The translations under genes were made by a program, and so were the position numbers. Shown here piece by piece: positions 10,511 through 23,849 of a DNA stretch of 64,000 nt. Each line of letters begins with the position of its first letter. Position 1 is the first letter of the stretch. Source of the DNA: Prosapia bicincta (Eukaryota; Arthropoda; Insecta; Hemiptera; Cercopidae); assembly GCA_036971475.1 (NCBI GenBank), contig JBAIZL010000003.1, forward strand, positions 56,581,342 to 56,645,341. The letters run 5' to 3'. The notes under the pieces are model-generated. The model was not told the origin of the DNA. It did not search any database and was given only the letters and a program-made list of their open reading frames with translations.

Positions 10511-13500
10511 GCATCTTTCAAATTACGAAAAAATTGTCATTATCAATGTCGCCAGAGATGTAGGCAGTCTTGTATTGCTTCACAACACATTCTACCTAGA
10601 CTATTTGTTTTTTGTAATTTTTTTAGATTTGGAGTATCCATGTTAACCACTTTACCTATTTGTATTTTATTAGTTTTGAAAATAATTGAAAAATAAGGTC
10701 GTTTTTATTGTCGTTGAAGTTTTACCAAGACTTGTTTGGCTTCACTCAGGACATTCTATTCATACTGTTTGTTTTAAATATGTATTTTTATTTTTAGAAT
10801 CGCAATGATATCCACTTTACTTTTTTTTTAATTTTTGAATTATTAAAAAAAATAAAACGTTTTAAATGTCGGCAGAGTTTTACGCAGTCTTATTTTGCTT
10901 TACACAGGACTTTCTATTCAACTGTTGGTTTCATAATTTTTTTTAGATTTAGAATCCTCATGATATCCACTTTTTTTATTTGTAATTTAACATTATTGAA
11001 ATTAATAGAAATATGAGACGTTTTTAATGTCGTCAGAATTTACGGAGTCTTAATTTGCTTCATACGGGACTATCAATCCAGTCTGTTTGTTTTTATTATT
11101 TAGTTTTAGTTTTTGAATCCCTTGATATCCACTTTACTTTCTTCTTCTTTCAACATTTCTCAAATAACAAAAAATTGTCATTATCAATGTCGCCAGAGTT
11201 TTAGGCAGTCTTGTAATGCTTCACAAAATACTTTCTATCTAGACTGTTTGTTTTTGTAATTTTTTTAGATTTGGAATATCCATTTTAACCACTTTACCCA
11301 TTTGTATTTTATTAGTTTTGAAAATAATTGAAAAATAAGGTCGTTTTTATTGTCGTTGAAGTTTTACCCAGTCTTGTTTGGCTTCATTCAGGACATTCTA
11401 TTCATACTGTTTTTTTTAATATTTATTTTTATTTTTGGAATCACAATGATATCCACTTCACTTATTTTTTAATTTTTGAATTATTAAAAAAAAAAAAAAA
11501 AAACGTTTTAAATGTCGACAGTTTTACGCAGTCTTATTTGGATGTACGCATGACTGTCTATTAAACTGTTGGTTTTCATAATTTTTTTTTTATTTAGAAT
11601 CCTCATGATATCCACTTTTTTTATTTGTAATTTTACATTATTGAAATTAATAGAACAATGAGACGTTTTTAATGTCGTCAGAATTTACGGAGTCTTAATT
11701 TGCTTCATACGGGACTATCTATCCAGTCTGTTTGTTTTAATTATTTAGTTTTAGTTTTTGAATCTCCTGTATACACTTTACTTTTCTTTTCTTTAACATT
11801 TTTCAAATTAGGAAAATTGTCATTTTCAATGTCGCCAGAGTTGTAGGCAGTCTTGTATTGCTTCACAAAACACATTCTATCTAATCTGTTTGTTTTTGTA
11901 ATTTCTTTAGATTTGGAGTATCCATGTTAACCACTTTACCTATTTGTATTTTATTAGTTTTGAAATTAATTGAAAAATAAGGGCGTTTTTATTGTCGTTG
12001 CAGTTTTACCCAGTCTTGTGTGGTTTTACTCAGTACATTCTATTCGGACTGATTGTTTTAAATATTTATTTTTATTTTTGGAATCGCAATGATATCCACT
12101 TTACTGTTTTTTTAATTTTTGAACTATTTAAAAAAATAAAACGTTTCAAATGTCGACAGAGTTTTACGCAGTCTTATTTTGATGTACGCATGACTGTCTA
12201 TTAAACTGTTGGTTTTCATAATTTTTTTTTTATTTAGAATCCTCATGATATCCACTTTTTTAATTTGTAATTTAACATTATTGAAATTAATAGAAAAATA
12301 AGACGTTTATAATGTCGTCAGATTTTACGCAGTCTTAATTTGCTTCATACGGGTCTATCTATCCAGTCTGTTTGTTTTTATTTTTTAGTTTTAATTTTTG
12401 AATCCCTTCATATCCACTTTACTTTCTTTTTCTTTCAACATTTCTCAAATTACGAAAAATTGTCATTATCAATTTCGCCAGAGACTTAGGCAGTTTTGTA
12501 TTGCTTCACAAAAAACTTTCTATCTAGACTGTTTGTTTTTGTAATTTTTTTAGATTTGGAATATCCATTTTAACCACTTTACCTAATTGTATTTTATTAG
12601 TTTTGAAAATAATTGAAAAATAAGGTCGTTTTTATTGTCATTGAAGTTTTACCCAGACTTGTTTGGCTTCATTCAGGACATTCTATTCATACTGTTTGTT
12701 TGAAATGTTTATTTAAATTTTAGGAATCGCAATGATATCTACTTTACTTTTATTTTAATTTTTGAATTATTAAAAAAAATAAAACGTTTTTAATGTCTGC
12801 AGAGTTTTACGCAGTCTTACTTTGTTTTACACATTACTTTCTATTCAACTGTTGGTTTTCATATTTTTTTTAGATTTAGAATCCTCATGATATCCACTTT
12901 TTATATTTGTAATTTAACATTTTTGAATTTAGTAGAAAAATGAGACGTTTTTAATGTCGTCTGAATTTACGCAGTCTTAATTTGCTTCATACGGGACTAT
13001 CTATCCAGTCTGTTTGTTTTTATTATTTAGTTTTAGTTTTTGAAACCCTTGATATCCACTTTATTTTTTTTTCTCTCAACATCTTTCAAATTAGGAAAAA
13101 ATTGTCATTATCAATGTCGCCAGAGATATAGGCAGTCTTGTATTGCTTCACAACACATTCTGCCTAGACTATTTGTTTTTATAATTTTTTTAAATTTGGA
13201 GTATCCATGTTAACCACTTTACATATTTGTATTTTCTTATTTCTAAATTATTAGAAAAATAAGGTCGTTTTTATTGTCGTTGAAGTTTTACCAAGTCTTG
13301 TTTGGCTTCACTCAGGACATTCTATTCAGACTGTTTGTTAAAAATATGTATTTTTATTTTTAGAATCGCAATGATATCCACTTTACTTATTTTTTAATTT
13401 TTTAATTATTAAAAAAAATAAAACGTTTTTAATGGCGGCAGAGTTTTACGCAATCTTATTTTGCTTTACACAGGACTTTCTATTCAACTGTTGGATTCAT

Positions 13501-14540
13501 AATTTTTTTTAGATTTAGAATCCTCATGATATCCACTTTTTTTATTTGTAATTTAACATTATTGAAATTAATAGAAATATGAGACGTTTTTAATGTCGTC
13601 AGAATTTACGGAGTCTTAATTTGCTTCATACGGGACTATCAATCCAGTCTGTTTGTTTTTATTATTTAGTTTTAGTTTTTGAATCCCTTGATATCCACTT
13701 TACTTTCTTCTTCTTTCAACATTTCTCAAATAACAAAAAATTGTCATTATCAATGTCGCCAGAGTTTTAGGCAGTCTTGTAATGCTTCACAACACATTCT
13801 GCCTAGACTATTTGTTTTTGTAAGTTTTTTAGATTTGGAGTATCCATGTTAACCACTTTACCTATTTGTATTTTATTAGTTTTGAAATTAATTGAAAAGA
13901 AAGGTCGTTTTTATTGTCGTTGATGCCCTACCCAGTCTTGTTTGGCTTCACTCAGGACATTCTATTCAGAATGTTTGTTTTAAATATTTATTTTTATTTT
14001 TGGAATCGCAATGGTATCCACTTTACTTACTTTTTTTTTGAAATATTAAAAAAAAATAAAACGTTTTTAATGTCGACAGCGTTTTACGCTGTCTTATATT
14101 GCTTAACACAGGACTGTCTATTCTACTGTTGTTTTTCATAATTTTTTTAAGATTTAGATTCCTCATGATATCCACTGTTTTTATTTTCATTTTAACATTA
14201 TTGAAATTAATAGAAAAATAAGTTGTTTTAATGTCGTCAGAATTTACGCAGTTTTATTTTACTTCATATGGGACTGTCTATCCAGTCTGTTTGTTTTTAT
14301 TATTTACTTTAAGTTTTTGATTCCCTTTATATCCACTTTACTTTCTTTTTCTTTCAATATTTCTCAAATTAAGAAAAATTGTCATTATCAATGTCGCCAG
14401 AGTTTTAGGCAGTCTTGTAATGCTTCACAAAACACTTTCTATCTAGACTGTTTGTTGTAATTTTTTGAGATTTTTAATATCCATTTTAACCACTTTACAT
14501 AATTGTATTTTATTAATTTTGAAATTAATTGAAAACAAAG
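10511..14540. repeat. Higher-order repeat block, four monomers = ~641 bp, about six copies
   Basis: Within the array one monomer type, marked by GTCGCCAGAG followed by GGCAGTCTTGTA, recurs at 10565, 11206, 11848, 12491 (as CAGTTTTG), 13133, 13772 and 14412. The spacings are 641, 642, 643, 642, 639 and 640 bp. Between these lie three other recognisable types: one with GTCGTTGAAG and GGCTTCACTCAGGACATTC, one with ACGCAGTCTTATTTTGC and CAACTGTTGG, and one with GGAGTCTTAATTTGCTTCATACGGG. The order is always the same. This is a higher-order repeat like those of centromeric satellites, formed by amplification of a four-monomer block. Confidence 0.9.
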
Positions 14541-15546
14541 GTCGTTTTTATTGCCGTTGATGTTTTACCCAGTCTTGTTTCCCTTCACTCAGGACATTCT
14601 ATTCAGACTGTTTGTTTTACATATTTATTTTTATTTTTGGAATCACAATGATATCCACTTTGCTTATTTTTTAATTTTTGAATTATTAAAATAAATAAAA
14701 CGTTTTTAATGTCAATAGAGTTTTACGCAGTCTTATTTTGCTTTACACATTACTTTCTAATAAACTGTTGTTTTTTTTTAATATTTAGAATCCTCATGAT
14801 ATATATTTTTTTTATTCGTATTTCAACATTATTGAAATTAATTGAAAAATAAGTTTTTTTTAATATCGTCAGAATTTACGCAGTCTTATGTTGCTTCACA
14901 CAGGACTTTCTATTCAACTGTTGGTTTTCGTAATTTTTTTAAGATTTAAAATCCTCATGATATCCACTTTTTTTATTTGTGTTTTAACAAATTTGAAATT
15001 ATTAGTAAAATAAGACTTTTCAATGTCGTCAGAATTTTCGCAGTCTTGTTTTACTACACTTAGAACTTTTTATCTAGACTGTTTCTTTTTTTTAGTTTTA
15101 GATGTAGAATTCCCATAATTCCAATCTATTTATTTGTATTTTATCAATTTTGAAATTAATAGAAAATAAAACGTTTTATTAAATTGAAAATAAAATTAGA
15201 CCTTTCTTAATGTCGTCAGAATTTACGCAGTCTTATTTTGCTTCACACAGGAGTATCTATCCAGACTGTTTATTTTTGTATTTTTGTCTATATTGAGAAT
15301 GCCTATGATATCCACTTTACCTATTTGTGTTTTATTAATTTTGAAAATAATTTAAAATAAGGTCATTTTATTGTCGTTGGAGTTTTACGCAGTCTTGTTT
15401 GGCTTCACTCAGGATATTCTATTCAGACTGTTTGTTTTAAATATTTATTTTTTATTTTTGAATCGCAATGATATCCTCTTTATTTTTTGTTTAATTTTTG
15501 AAATATTAAAAAAATAATAAGTTTTCAATGTCGTTAGAGTTATACT

Positions 15547-15853
15547 CAGTCTTGTTTTGCTTCACACAGGACTTTCTATCTAGACTCTTTGTTTTTGTTA
15601 TTTAGTTTTAATTTGGATTCCTCATGATCCGTTTATTTATTTGTTTTTCAGTATTTGTTTTGTAAAAAAGGATATTTTTAATGTCGTCAGGGTCTTAGGC
15701 AGTCTTGTTTTGCTTCACACAGGACTTTCTATCTAGACTCTTTGTTTTTGTTATTTAGTTTTAATTTGGATTCCCCATGATCCGTTTATTTATTTGTTTT
15801 TCAGTATTTGTTTTGTAAAAAAGGATATTTTTAATGTCGTCAGGGTCTTAGGC
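15547..15853. repeat. Near-identical monomer pair inside the array
   Basis: Units starting at 15547 and 15700 are almost identical over 153 bp (same GGATTCCTCATGATCCG-type segment, TTTTCAGTATTTGTTTTG tail). This is a recent local duplication of one monomer, separate from the 641-bp higher-order block. Confidence 0.85.
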
Positions 15854-17020
15854 AGTCTTGTTTTGCTTCACACAGGACTTTCTATAAAACTGTTTGTTTT
15901 TGTTTTAAGTTTTAGATTTGGAATCCCCATGATTCCACTTTAATTATATTGTATTTTATTATTTTTGAAATTAATTGAAAAATAAAGTCGTTTTTGTTGT
16001 TGATGGAGTTTTATGTAGTCTTGTTTCACACAGGACATTCTATTTAGACTTTTTGTTTTTGTTATTTAGTTTTAATTTGGTATCCCCATGATATCCACTT
16101 TGTTTATTTTCATTTCAATTTTTTTTTAAACTAGTAGCTCACGTGAAGATGGAATCAACAAAAAAGTATGTTTTTAATGTCTATAGGTTCTCATGCATTC
16201 TTGTTTTGCTTCACTTAGGACTTTCTACATAGATTGTTTGTTTTTAAGTTTCGTTTTAGTTTCAGATTCCCCATGATGATCACCTTTTTCTGTTTTGTTT
16301 TTTATTATTTTGAAATTTAAAGAAAAAAAAACGTTTTTAATGTCCTAAGTGTTTTCCCTAGTCTTGTTTTGTTTCAAACAGGACTTTCTACTTAGACTGT
16401 TGGTTTTCGTAATTTTTTCTAAAATTGGAATCCTCATGATATCCACTTTTTTTGAAATTATAATAAAAATAAAACGGTTTTAATATCGTAAGAGTTTTAC
16501 CAATTTTTGTTTTGCTTCACATTGTACTTTCGACTTACTTTGTTTGTTTTTTTGTTTTCGTTTTAGTTGTGGCATCCAAATGATATCCACTTTACTTATT
16601 TATAATAAACATTTTTTTAAATATTAATAAAATAAGACGTTTTTAATGTGGTCAGAATTTACACAGTCTTATTTTGCTTCATATGTGACTATCTATCCGG
16701 TCTGTTTGTTTTTATTATTTAGTTTTAGTTTTGGAATCCCTTTATATAAACTTTACTTTTTTTTTCTTTTAACACTTTTCAAATAAATGAAAATTGTCGT
16801 TATCAATGCCGCCAGAGTTTTAGGTAATATTTTTTTAATTAAAGAAAAAATAACACTTTTTTAATGTGGTCACAGTTTTACCCAGTCTTGTTTGGCTTCA
16901 CTCAGGACTTTCTATTCAGACTGTTTGTTTTAAATATTTAGTTTTAGTTTTGGAATCGGAATGATTTCCGCTTTACTTATTTTAATTTTTGAAGTATTAA
17001 AAAAATAACACGTTTTTAAT

Positions 17021-17810
17021 TCTTGAATTGTGTATTCCATTACGTTTGGTGAATCTTATTAATCACTTAAACAATAGTTTATGACTATCCGAACTTTATA
17101 TTTAGTAAATTTTTGATACAACACTATAATAATAGACAAGTTATGGTACAAAATACAAAAAAAACACTAAAATTAACACTACAGACAGGGAAAACAAATA
17201 CATCGCATTACCATTCATAAACAAAACAACAAACAAAATAGACCTCAAATTTCAAAAAATAAGTTACAAAATAGCATACAAAACCAATAACAAATTACAA
17301 TACAAAATACAACACAACACCAACAATAAAGATAAACTACAAGCACCAGGCGTATACAAACTAAATTGCGACGAATGTAACAAATTCTAAATTGGACAAA
17401 CAGGTCGCAGCTTTAAACAAAGAGTCGAAGAACACAAACATAACACCAACTCAACATTTTTCAATCACTTAAAAGAAACAGGACACAAATACACAGACAT
17501 TTATCATAATTTAGAAATCCTACACATCAACAAAAAAGGAACACATCTCAACACACTAGAACAATATGAAATTTACAGACACAAAAAAAAACAAAAACAA
17601 ACATATTAAACAAACAAACAAAATACAAATCATACATACTCTTTGATACTATCGAAAACCTACCTTTAAATCCATCACCGCTTGACCCAACATCTCCAAG
17701 CAGAAGACACTGATGAAGATCGAAAAAGTTCTGTCTCAGTAAGTTTTAACAAATTTACTAAATATAAAGTTCGGATAGTCATAAATTATTGTTTAAGTGA
17801 TTAACAAAAT
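17021..17810 (+). mobile_element. Penelope-like element, family A copy 1, inserted in the satellite
   Basis: The element interrupts the satellite. GTTTTTAAT at 17012-17020 is repeated at 17811-17819, a 9-bp target site duplication. Its left end (TTATTAATCACTTAAAC...TATCCGAAC) and right end (GTTCGGATA...GTTTAAGTGATTAA) are inverted copies. Inside, on the + strand, is a decayed 3' coding part. The right end keeps ACACTGATGAAGATCGAAA, a shortened form of the family motif in which the hairpin loop and second stem strand have been deleted. Confidence 0.88.
17160..17650 (+). pseudogene. GIY-YIG endonuclease fragment of Penelope-like element A
   Basis: Reading + strand around 17346-17600: GVYKLNCDECNKF, then a stop where tyrosine is expected, IGQTGRSFKQRVEEHK, then a GHKYTDI and LEQYEIYRHK tail. 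The GVY...(Y)IG spacing with an intervening CxxC, the arginine in RVEEH and the downstream EQYEIY glutamate are the marks of the Penelope GIY-YIG nuclease, which nicks the target. TAC to TAA at the YIG tyrosine kills it. Upstream sequence corresponds to the linker after the reverse transcriptase, which is lost. Confidence 0.85.
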
Positions 17811-20800
17811 GTTTTTAATGTCATTGGAGTTTTATCCAGTCTTGTTTTGCTTCACACAGGACTTTGTATATAGACTGTGTTTTTTTAGTTTCGTTTCAGT
17901 TTTAGAAGGCCAATGATGTCCACTTTTTTATTTGTATTTTAACATTTTTTAAATTAATGAAAAAATAACACTTTTTGAATGTCGTCAGAGTTTTATGTAG
18001 TCCTTTTTTGCTTCACACAGGAATTTCTATTTGCTCTTGGATTTTGCTTTTAGTTATGATTTGGAGTCCCCATGATATCCACTTTATTTATTTGTATTTC
18101 AATTTCTTTTTTTTAAGGATGTTTTTAATGTTGTCAGGGTCTTACGCAGTCTTGTTTTCCTTCACACAGGACTTTCTACCTAGACGGTTAGTTTTTATTA
18201 TTTAAGTTTAGTTTTTGAATCCCTGTGTAATCTACTTTACTTATTTGTATCTTAACTTTTTTTAAATATTAAAAAAAATACATTTTTAATGTCGTTGGAA
18301 TTTTAAATAGTCTCTTTTTGCTTCACACAGGACTTTCAATACAGACTGTTGGTTTTTGGTATTTAGTTTTACATTTGTAATCTCCAAGTATCCACTTCAC
18401 ATATTTAGAGTTTAATATTTTTAAAATTCATAAAAAAATAATACTTTTTTATGTCGAGTTTTACGCAGTCTTGTTTTGCTTCACTTAGAAGTTTTTATCT
18501 AAACTGTTTGTTTTTGTTTTTAGTTTTAGATTTGGTATCCCCATGATTCCAATTCAATTATTTGTATTTTATTAATTTTGAAATTAATTGAAAAATAAGG
18601 TCGTTTTTATTGTCGTTGGAGTTTTACCCAGTCTTGTTTGGCTTCACTCAGGACTTTCTATTCAGGCTGTTTGTTTTAAATATTAATTTTGAGTTTTTGA
18701 ATCGCAATGATATCCACTTCACTTATTTTTAAATTTTTGAAATATTTAAAAAAATAAAACGTTTTTAATGTCGACAGAGTTTTAAGCAGTCTGGTTTTGC
18801 TTTACACAGGACTTTCTATTTAGACTTTTTGTTTTTGTTATTTAGTTTTAATTTGGAATCCTCATGATATCAACTTTATTTATTTGTATTTCATATATTT
18901 TTTTTTAAACTAGTAGCCGACGTGAAGATGGAATCAACAAAAAAGTATGTTTTTTATGTCTATAGGTTCTCACGCATTCTTGTTTTGCTTCAGTTATGAC
19001 TTTCTACATGGATTGTTTTTTTTTAATTTCGTTTTAGTTTTAGAATCCCCATGATAGTCACCTTTTTCTGATTGTATTTTACCATTTTTGAAATTGATAG
19101 AAAAAAGACGTATTTAATATCGCAGAGTTTTATACAGTCTTGTTTTGCTTCACGCAGGACTTTCTACTTAGACTGTTGGTTTTCGTAATTTTTTTTAGAA
19201 TTGGAATCCTCATGATATCCACTTTTCTTATTTCAATTTTAACATTTTTTAAATAAATTTAAAAATAAAAATGCTCTATTATCATCAAAGTTTTACCAAT
19301 TTTTTTTTTTATTCACATTGGACTTACTACTTACTTTGTTTTTTTTTATTTTCGTTTTAGTTGTGGAATCTAAATGATATCCACTTTACTTACTTATAAT
19401 TAACATTCTTTTTTTTTTAATATTAATAAAATAAGACATTTTTAATGTCGTAAGAGGTTTTCCTAGTCGAGTTTTTCTTCACACAGGACTTTCTACATAG
19501 ATCGTTTTTATTATTTAGGTTTATTTTCTGAATGCCTGTATCGTAATCTACTTTACTTATTTATATCCTACCATTTTTTTAATTAATTAAAAACAAGACG
19601 TTTTTAAAGTCGTTGGAATTTTAAACAGTCTCTTTTTGCTTCACACAGGACTTTCAATCCAGACTGTTGGTTTTTGTTATTTAGTTTTAAATTTGTAATC
19701 CTCAATATATCCACTTTACATATTTGTAGTTTAATATTTTTAAAATTATTAAAAAATAATACTTTTTTTATGTCATCAGAGTTTTACGCTGGCTTGTTTT
19801 GTTTCCCTTAGAACTTTTTATCAAGACTGTTTGTTTTTGTTTTTAGTTTTAGATTTGGAATCCCCATGATTCCACTTTAGTCATTGTATTTTATTAACTT
19901 TAAAATTAATAGAAAAATATAAAATTTTTAATGTCGTCAGAGTATAACCTAGTCTTGTTTTGCTTCACACGGGACTTTCTACATAGATTTTTAGTTTTTT
20001 TATTTCGTTTTAGATTTGGAACCCTGATAATATACACTTTTTTTGTATTTTAACATTTTTTAATTAGTAAAAAAATACGACTTTTTTAATGTCGGAGTTT
20101 TACCCAGTCTGGCTTGGCTTCACTCAGGACTCTCTATTCAGACTGTTTGTTTTAAATATTTAGTTTTAGTTTTGGAATTGCGATGATATGCACTTTACTT
20201 ATTATTTAATTTTTGAAATAAAAAAAACATATAAGTTTTTTAATGTCGACAGGGTTTTACTCAGTCTTATTTTGTTTCACACAGGACTTTCTATTAGACT
20301 CAAATTTATTTTTTTTAGATTTGGAATTTATTTTTTTTAGATTTATTTTTTTAGATTTTTTAGATATTATAACACTTTTGAAATTAATAGAAAAATAAAA
20401 CGATTTTAATGTTGTAAGAGTTTTACCAAGTCTTGTTTTGTTTCACATTGGAATTTCTATTTACTTTGTTTGTTTTTTTAATTCCGTTTTAGTTGTGGAA
20501 TCCAAATGATATCCACTTTACTTATTTATATTTAACATTTTTTAAAATACTAATAAAATAAAACCTTTTTTAATGTCGTCAGAATTTACGCAGTCTTATT
20601 TTGCTTCATATGGGATGATCTATCCAGACTGTTTGTTCTTATTATTTAGTTTTAGTATTGGAATCCCTTAATATCTACTTTACTTTTTTTTCTTTTAACA
20701 TTTTTCAAATTAAGAAAAATTGTCGTTATTAATGTCGCCAGAGTTTTAGGTAGTCTTGTATTGCTTCACAAAAAAACTTCTATCTAGACTGTTTGTTTTT

Positions 20801-22239
20801 GTAATTTTTTTTTAGATTTTTGAATGCCTATGATAACTACCTTATTTATTTGTATTTCACTGTTTTTTAAAACATAAGGATGTTTTTAATGTCGTCAGGG
20901 TCTTAGACAGTCTTATTTTGTTTCACACAGGACTTTCTATAAAACTGTTTGTTTTTGTAATTTTTCTAAGATTTGGAATCCTCATGATATCCACTTTTTT
21001 TGTTTGTATTTTAACATTTTTGAAATTAATAGAAAAATAAGACATTTTTAATGTCATAAGAGTTTTCCCTAGTTGTGTTTTGCTTCACACAGGACTTTCT
21101 ACCTAGACTGTTTGTTTTTATTATTTAGGTTTAGTTTTTGAATCCCTGTGTAATCTACTTAAGTAATTACTTATTTGTATCTCAAAATTTTTTAAATTAA
21201 TAAAAAAATAAGACGTTTATAATGTCGTCGGAATTTCAAACAGTCTCTTTTTGCTTCACGCAGGACTTTTAATTCAGACTGTTGGTTTTTGTTATTTAGT
21301 TTTAAATTTGTAATCGTCAATATATCCACTTTACATGTTTGTAGTTTAATTCTTTTAAAATAAATAAAAAAATAATACTTGTTTTATGTCATCAGAGTTT
21401 TACTCAGGCTTGTTTTGCTTCACTTAGAACTTTTTATCAAAACTGTTTTTGTTACGATTGTTTCGATTATTTTTAGATTTAGCCCCATGATTCCACTTCA
21501 ATTATTTGTATTTTATTAATTTTTAAAAGTTTTTAATGTCGTCGTTCTTTAACCCAGTCTTGTTTTGCTTCACACAGGACTTTTTACACAGATTTAATTT
21601 CGTTTTAATTTTAGAATCCCAATGATATCCACTTTACTTATTTATATTTCATCTCTTTTTTAAATTAAAAATAAAATAAGACGGTTTTAATGTCATCAGA
21701 ATTTGCAGTCTTATTTTGCTTCATACGGGACTGTCTATTCAGTCTGTTTATTTTTATTATTTAGTTTTAATTTTGGAATCCCTTGATATCCACTTTACTT
21801 TTTTTCGTTTACTATTTTTCACAATAAGACAAATTGCCGTTATCACCGTGTCGCCAGAGTTTTAGGCAGTCTTGTATTGCTTCACAAAAAACTTTCTACC
21901 TAGACTGTTTGTTTTTGTAATTTTTTTTCGATTTGGAATGCCTATGATAACCACTTTACTCTTTTGGATTTTAATATTTTTGAAATTAATAGAAAAATAG
22001 GACATTTTCAATGTCGTTGGAGTTTTACCTAGTCTTGTTTGGCTTCCGACAGGACTTTCTATTCAGACTGTTTGTTTTAAATATTTAGTTTTAGTATCGC
22101 AATTATATCCGCTTTACTTATTTTTTAATTTTTGAAAGATTAAAAAAAATTATACGTTTTCAATGTGGTTAGAGTTTTAAGCAGTCTTGTTTTGCTTCAC
22201 ACAGGATTTTCTATCTTTGTTTTTGTTATTTAGTTTTAA

Positions 22240-23849
22240 TTTGGAATATACCAACAAACAAGTTGAACAATATATACTAACAGTTTCACAACTATTAGGT
22301 TAAGTTGAAAAAAAAATTTTCAATTTGCATCTTGCAGCTATTTTCCTATTAGCCTGGCTTAAGGACGTTACAAAAAGGTTACATGGTGCAAATTGAGCCA
22401 CGAACATTTGGAAACAGGACTTTTACTACATTTTTTATACTCACAAATAATTAAAAAACAATTTTTTTCTCATTTAGTACTTTTTTAGTGACATTTTATT
22501 TACAAATAAAAAAGTCTCACTTCCAAGTAAATAGAAGAATCACAAGATAGTCAGTTTTTGCTCTTAACTTGATAACAGTCAGTATAGGTAAAGCTTTATA
22601 AGCTGGCCCTTGAGGGTTGAGGGCCTTGGCGAGAGGCCAAGGGCGAGGGGAGGGTGGAGGTGCTCCCAGGTCATTTTCAAAATCATCGACCCTTAGAATT
22701 CCGCTGACTCGTAGTGTTGACTCAATATTTTGTTACTTATTAATACTTTTCAATATTTGTGGTTTAAGGCTGTGTGTATTACTTATTAATACACAGTTAA
22801 ATATTCAAGTATTTAATTTGGTTTATTTTAATATATTTTACTAAACATTTGTCTGGATATAAGTCTAAATGTATTACAAGCAATATGTTTAGGATACCAA
22901 TAACAGCAGTACATTTTTGGGTGTTGCTTGGACTAGAGATTTTGGAAGGGTAAGTTTTCAGGCCTGTACTGACTCAAATTTAGTTCACTTTAAAGCACAT
23001 GCTTCTTAATAAGTTATCCGCTACAATAACATGACGCTTATATTAAAATATGTATATTCAATAGCATAAATCAAAATCACAATTTAGTTATTAAAATATA
23101 AAAAATTATTGAACTTGGAAAATTTGTCTTTCCAATCAATGACAATTTTTAAATATGTTCTATATGGTAAAATTTAAATTTAATTTAATTTGTTGTAGAG
23201 TTTCTAAAATTAGTTTAAAGTTTTATATTACATTTCATATAATTATATATTAATCATTTGTTGTATTTATTTTAAATAAATTTTAATATCATTTTATTAT
23301 TTTACAATTCTTGTTCCAAGTATAAATTTTCATTTATATAATTTAATTCCTTTTTATTTTAAATGAATTGACTGTTTTCAATTTTATATACATCATAATA
23401 AACCTCTGATTGAGCAATGCACTCAACAAATCTCATTGTTTCATTGTTAATTATTTTTCTGTTATTTTGTATTGTATATATTGAATATAGAAGTTAATAT
23501 TTTACCATCTATTGTTCTATTAGACTACTTTATCAATATTGCATTGTTTTATCTATAATCAGTACAATAAATACAAACAGAAGTTTTAAACATCACTTTG
23601 CTACCAGTTAAACTTTTATTTTTGATCATGTATCTGTGAAAAATAAAATTCTATTCGGTTATATTTCATTAATATGGAACTCGGTTTTCACTATCTTTGG
23701 TCTCTTTATTTTATTTACCCTTGTTGGTAGTGTGATATACACTTCAGTTGTTCATGTTGGTTGTGTGTATCACTTTGACAAGTGGATCAGTATTCTTGTT
23801 TATTATATGCATCAATTTAATACAAATGTACATATATATATATATATAT
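22240..23849. other. Unassigned AT-rich sequence
   Basis: Lies between the satellite and the foldback at 23850. A short GC-rich patch at 22617-22670 includes the hairpin CCTTGGC-GAGA-GGCCAAGG. Open stretches here are short and resemble nothing I know. Confidence 0.5.

Larger units (their letters stand above)
10511..22239. repeat. Satellite-like array of ~160-bp monomers (11.7 kb)
   Basis: Every ~160 bp the sequence repeats a pattern: a TTTTAATGTCGTCAGAG-type start, ACGCAGTCTTGTTTTGCTTC, CACAGGACTTTCTA, a T-rich stretch with TTTAGTTTTAG, ATCCCCATGATATCCAC, then an A/T tail. About 70 monomers follow one another. The monomers have diverged from each other, but all keep AGTCTT...GCTTCAC...GACT and GATATCCACTTT. 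Reading frames open by chance across monomers are not genes. The array is broken once, by a Penelope-like element at 17021-17810. If the ankyrin transcript continues, the array is intronic. Confidence 0.95.

Noticed and set aside
10475..18205. Several 70-80 codon hydrophobic open frames recurring every ~640 bp or so (for example 11328, 11992, 13914, 17975)
   Set aside because: They follow the satellite monomers in register and are rich in Phe and Tyr because the monomer is T-rich. The recurrence is explained by the array, not by a gene family.
10511..22239. Regularly spaced repeats resembling a CRISPR array
   Set aside because: Monomers are ~160 bp, diverged and contiguous, with no short identical repeat plus unique spacers; the DNA is eukaryotic.
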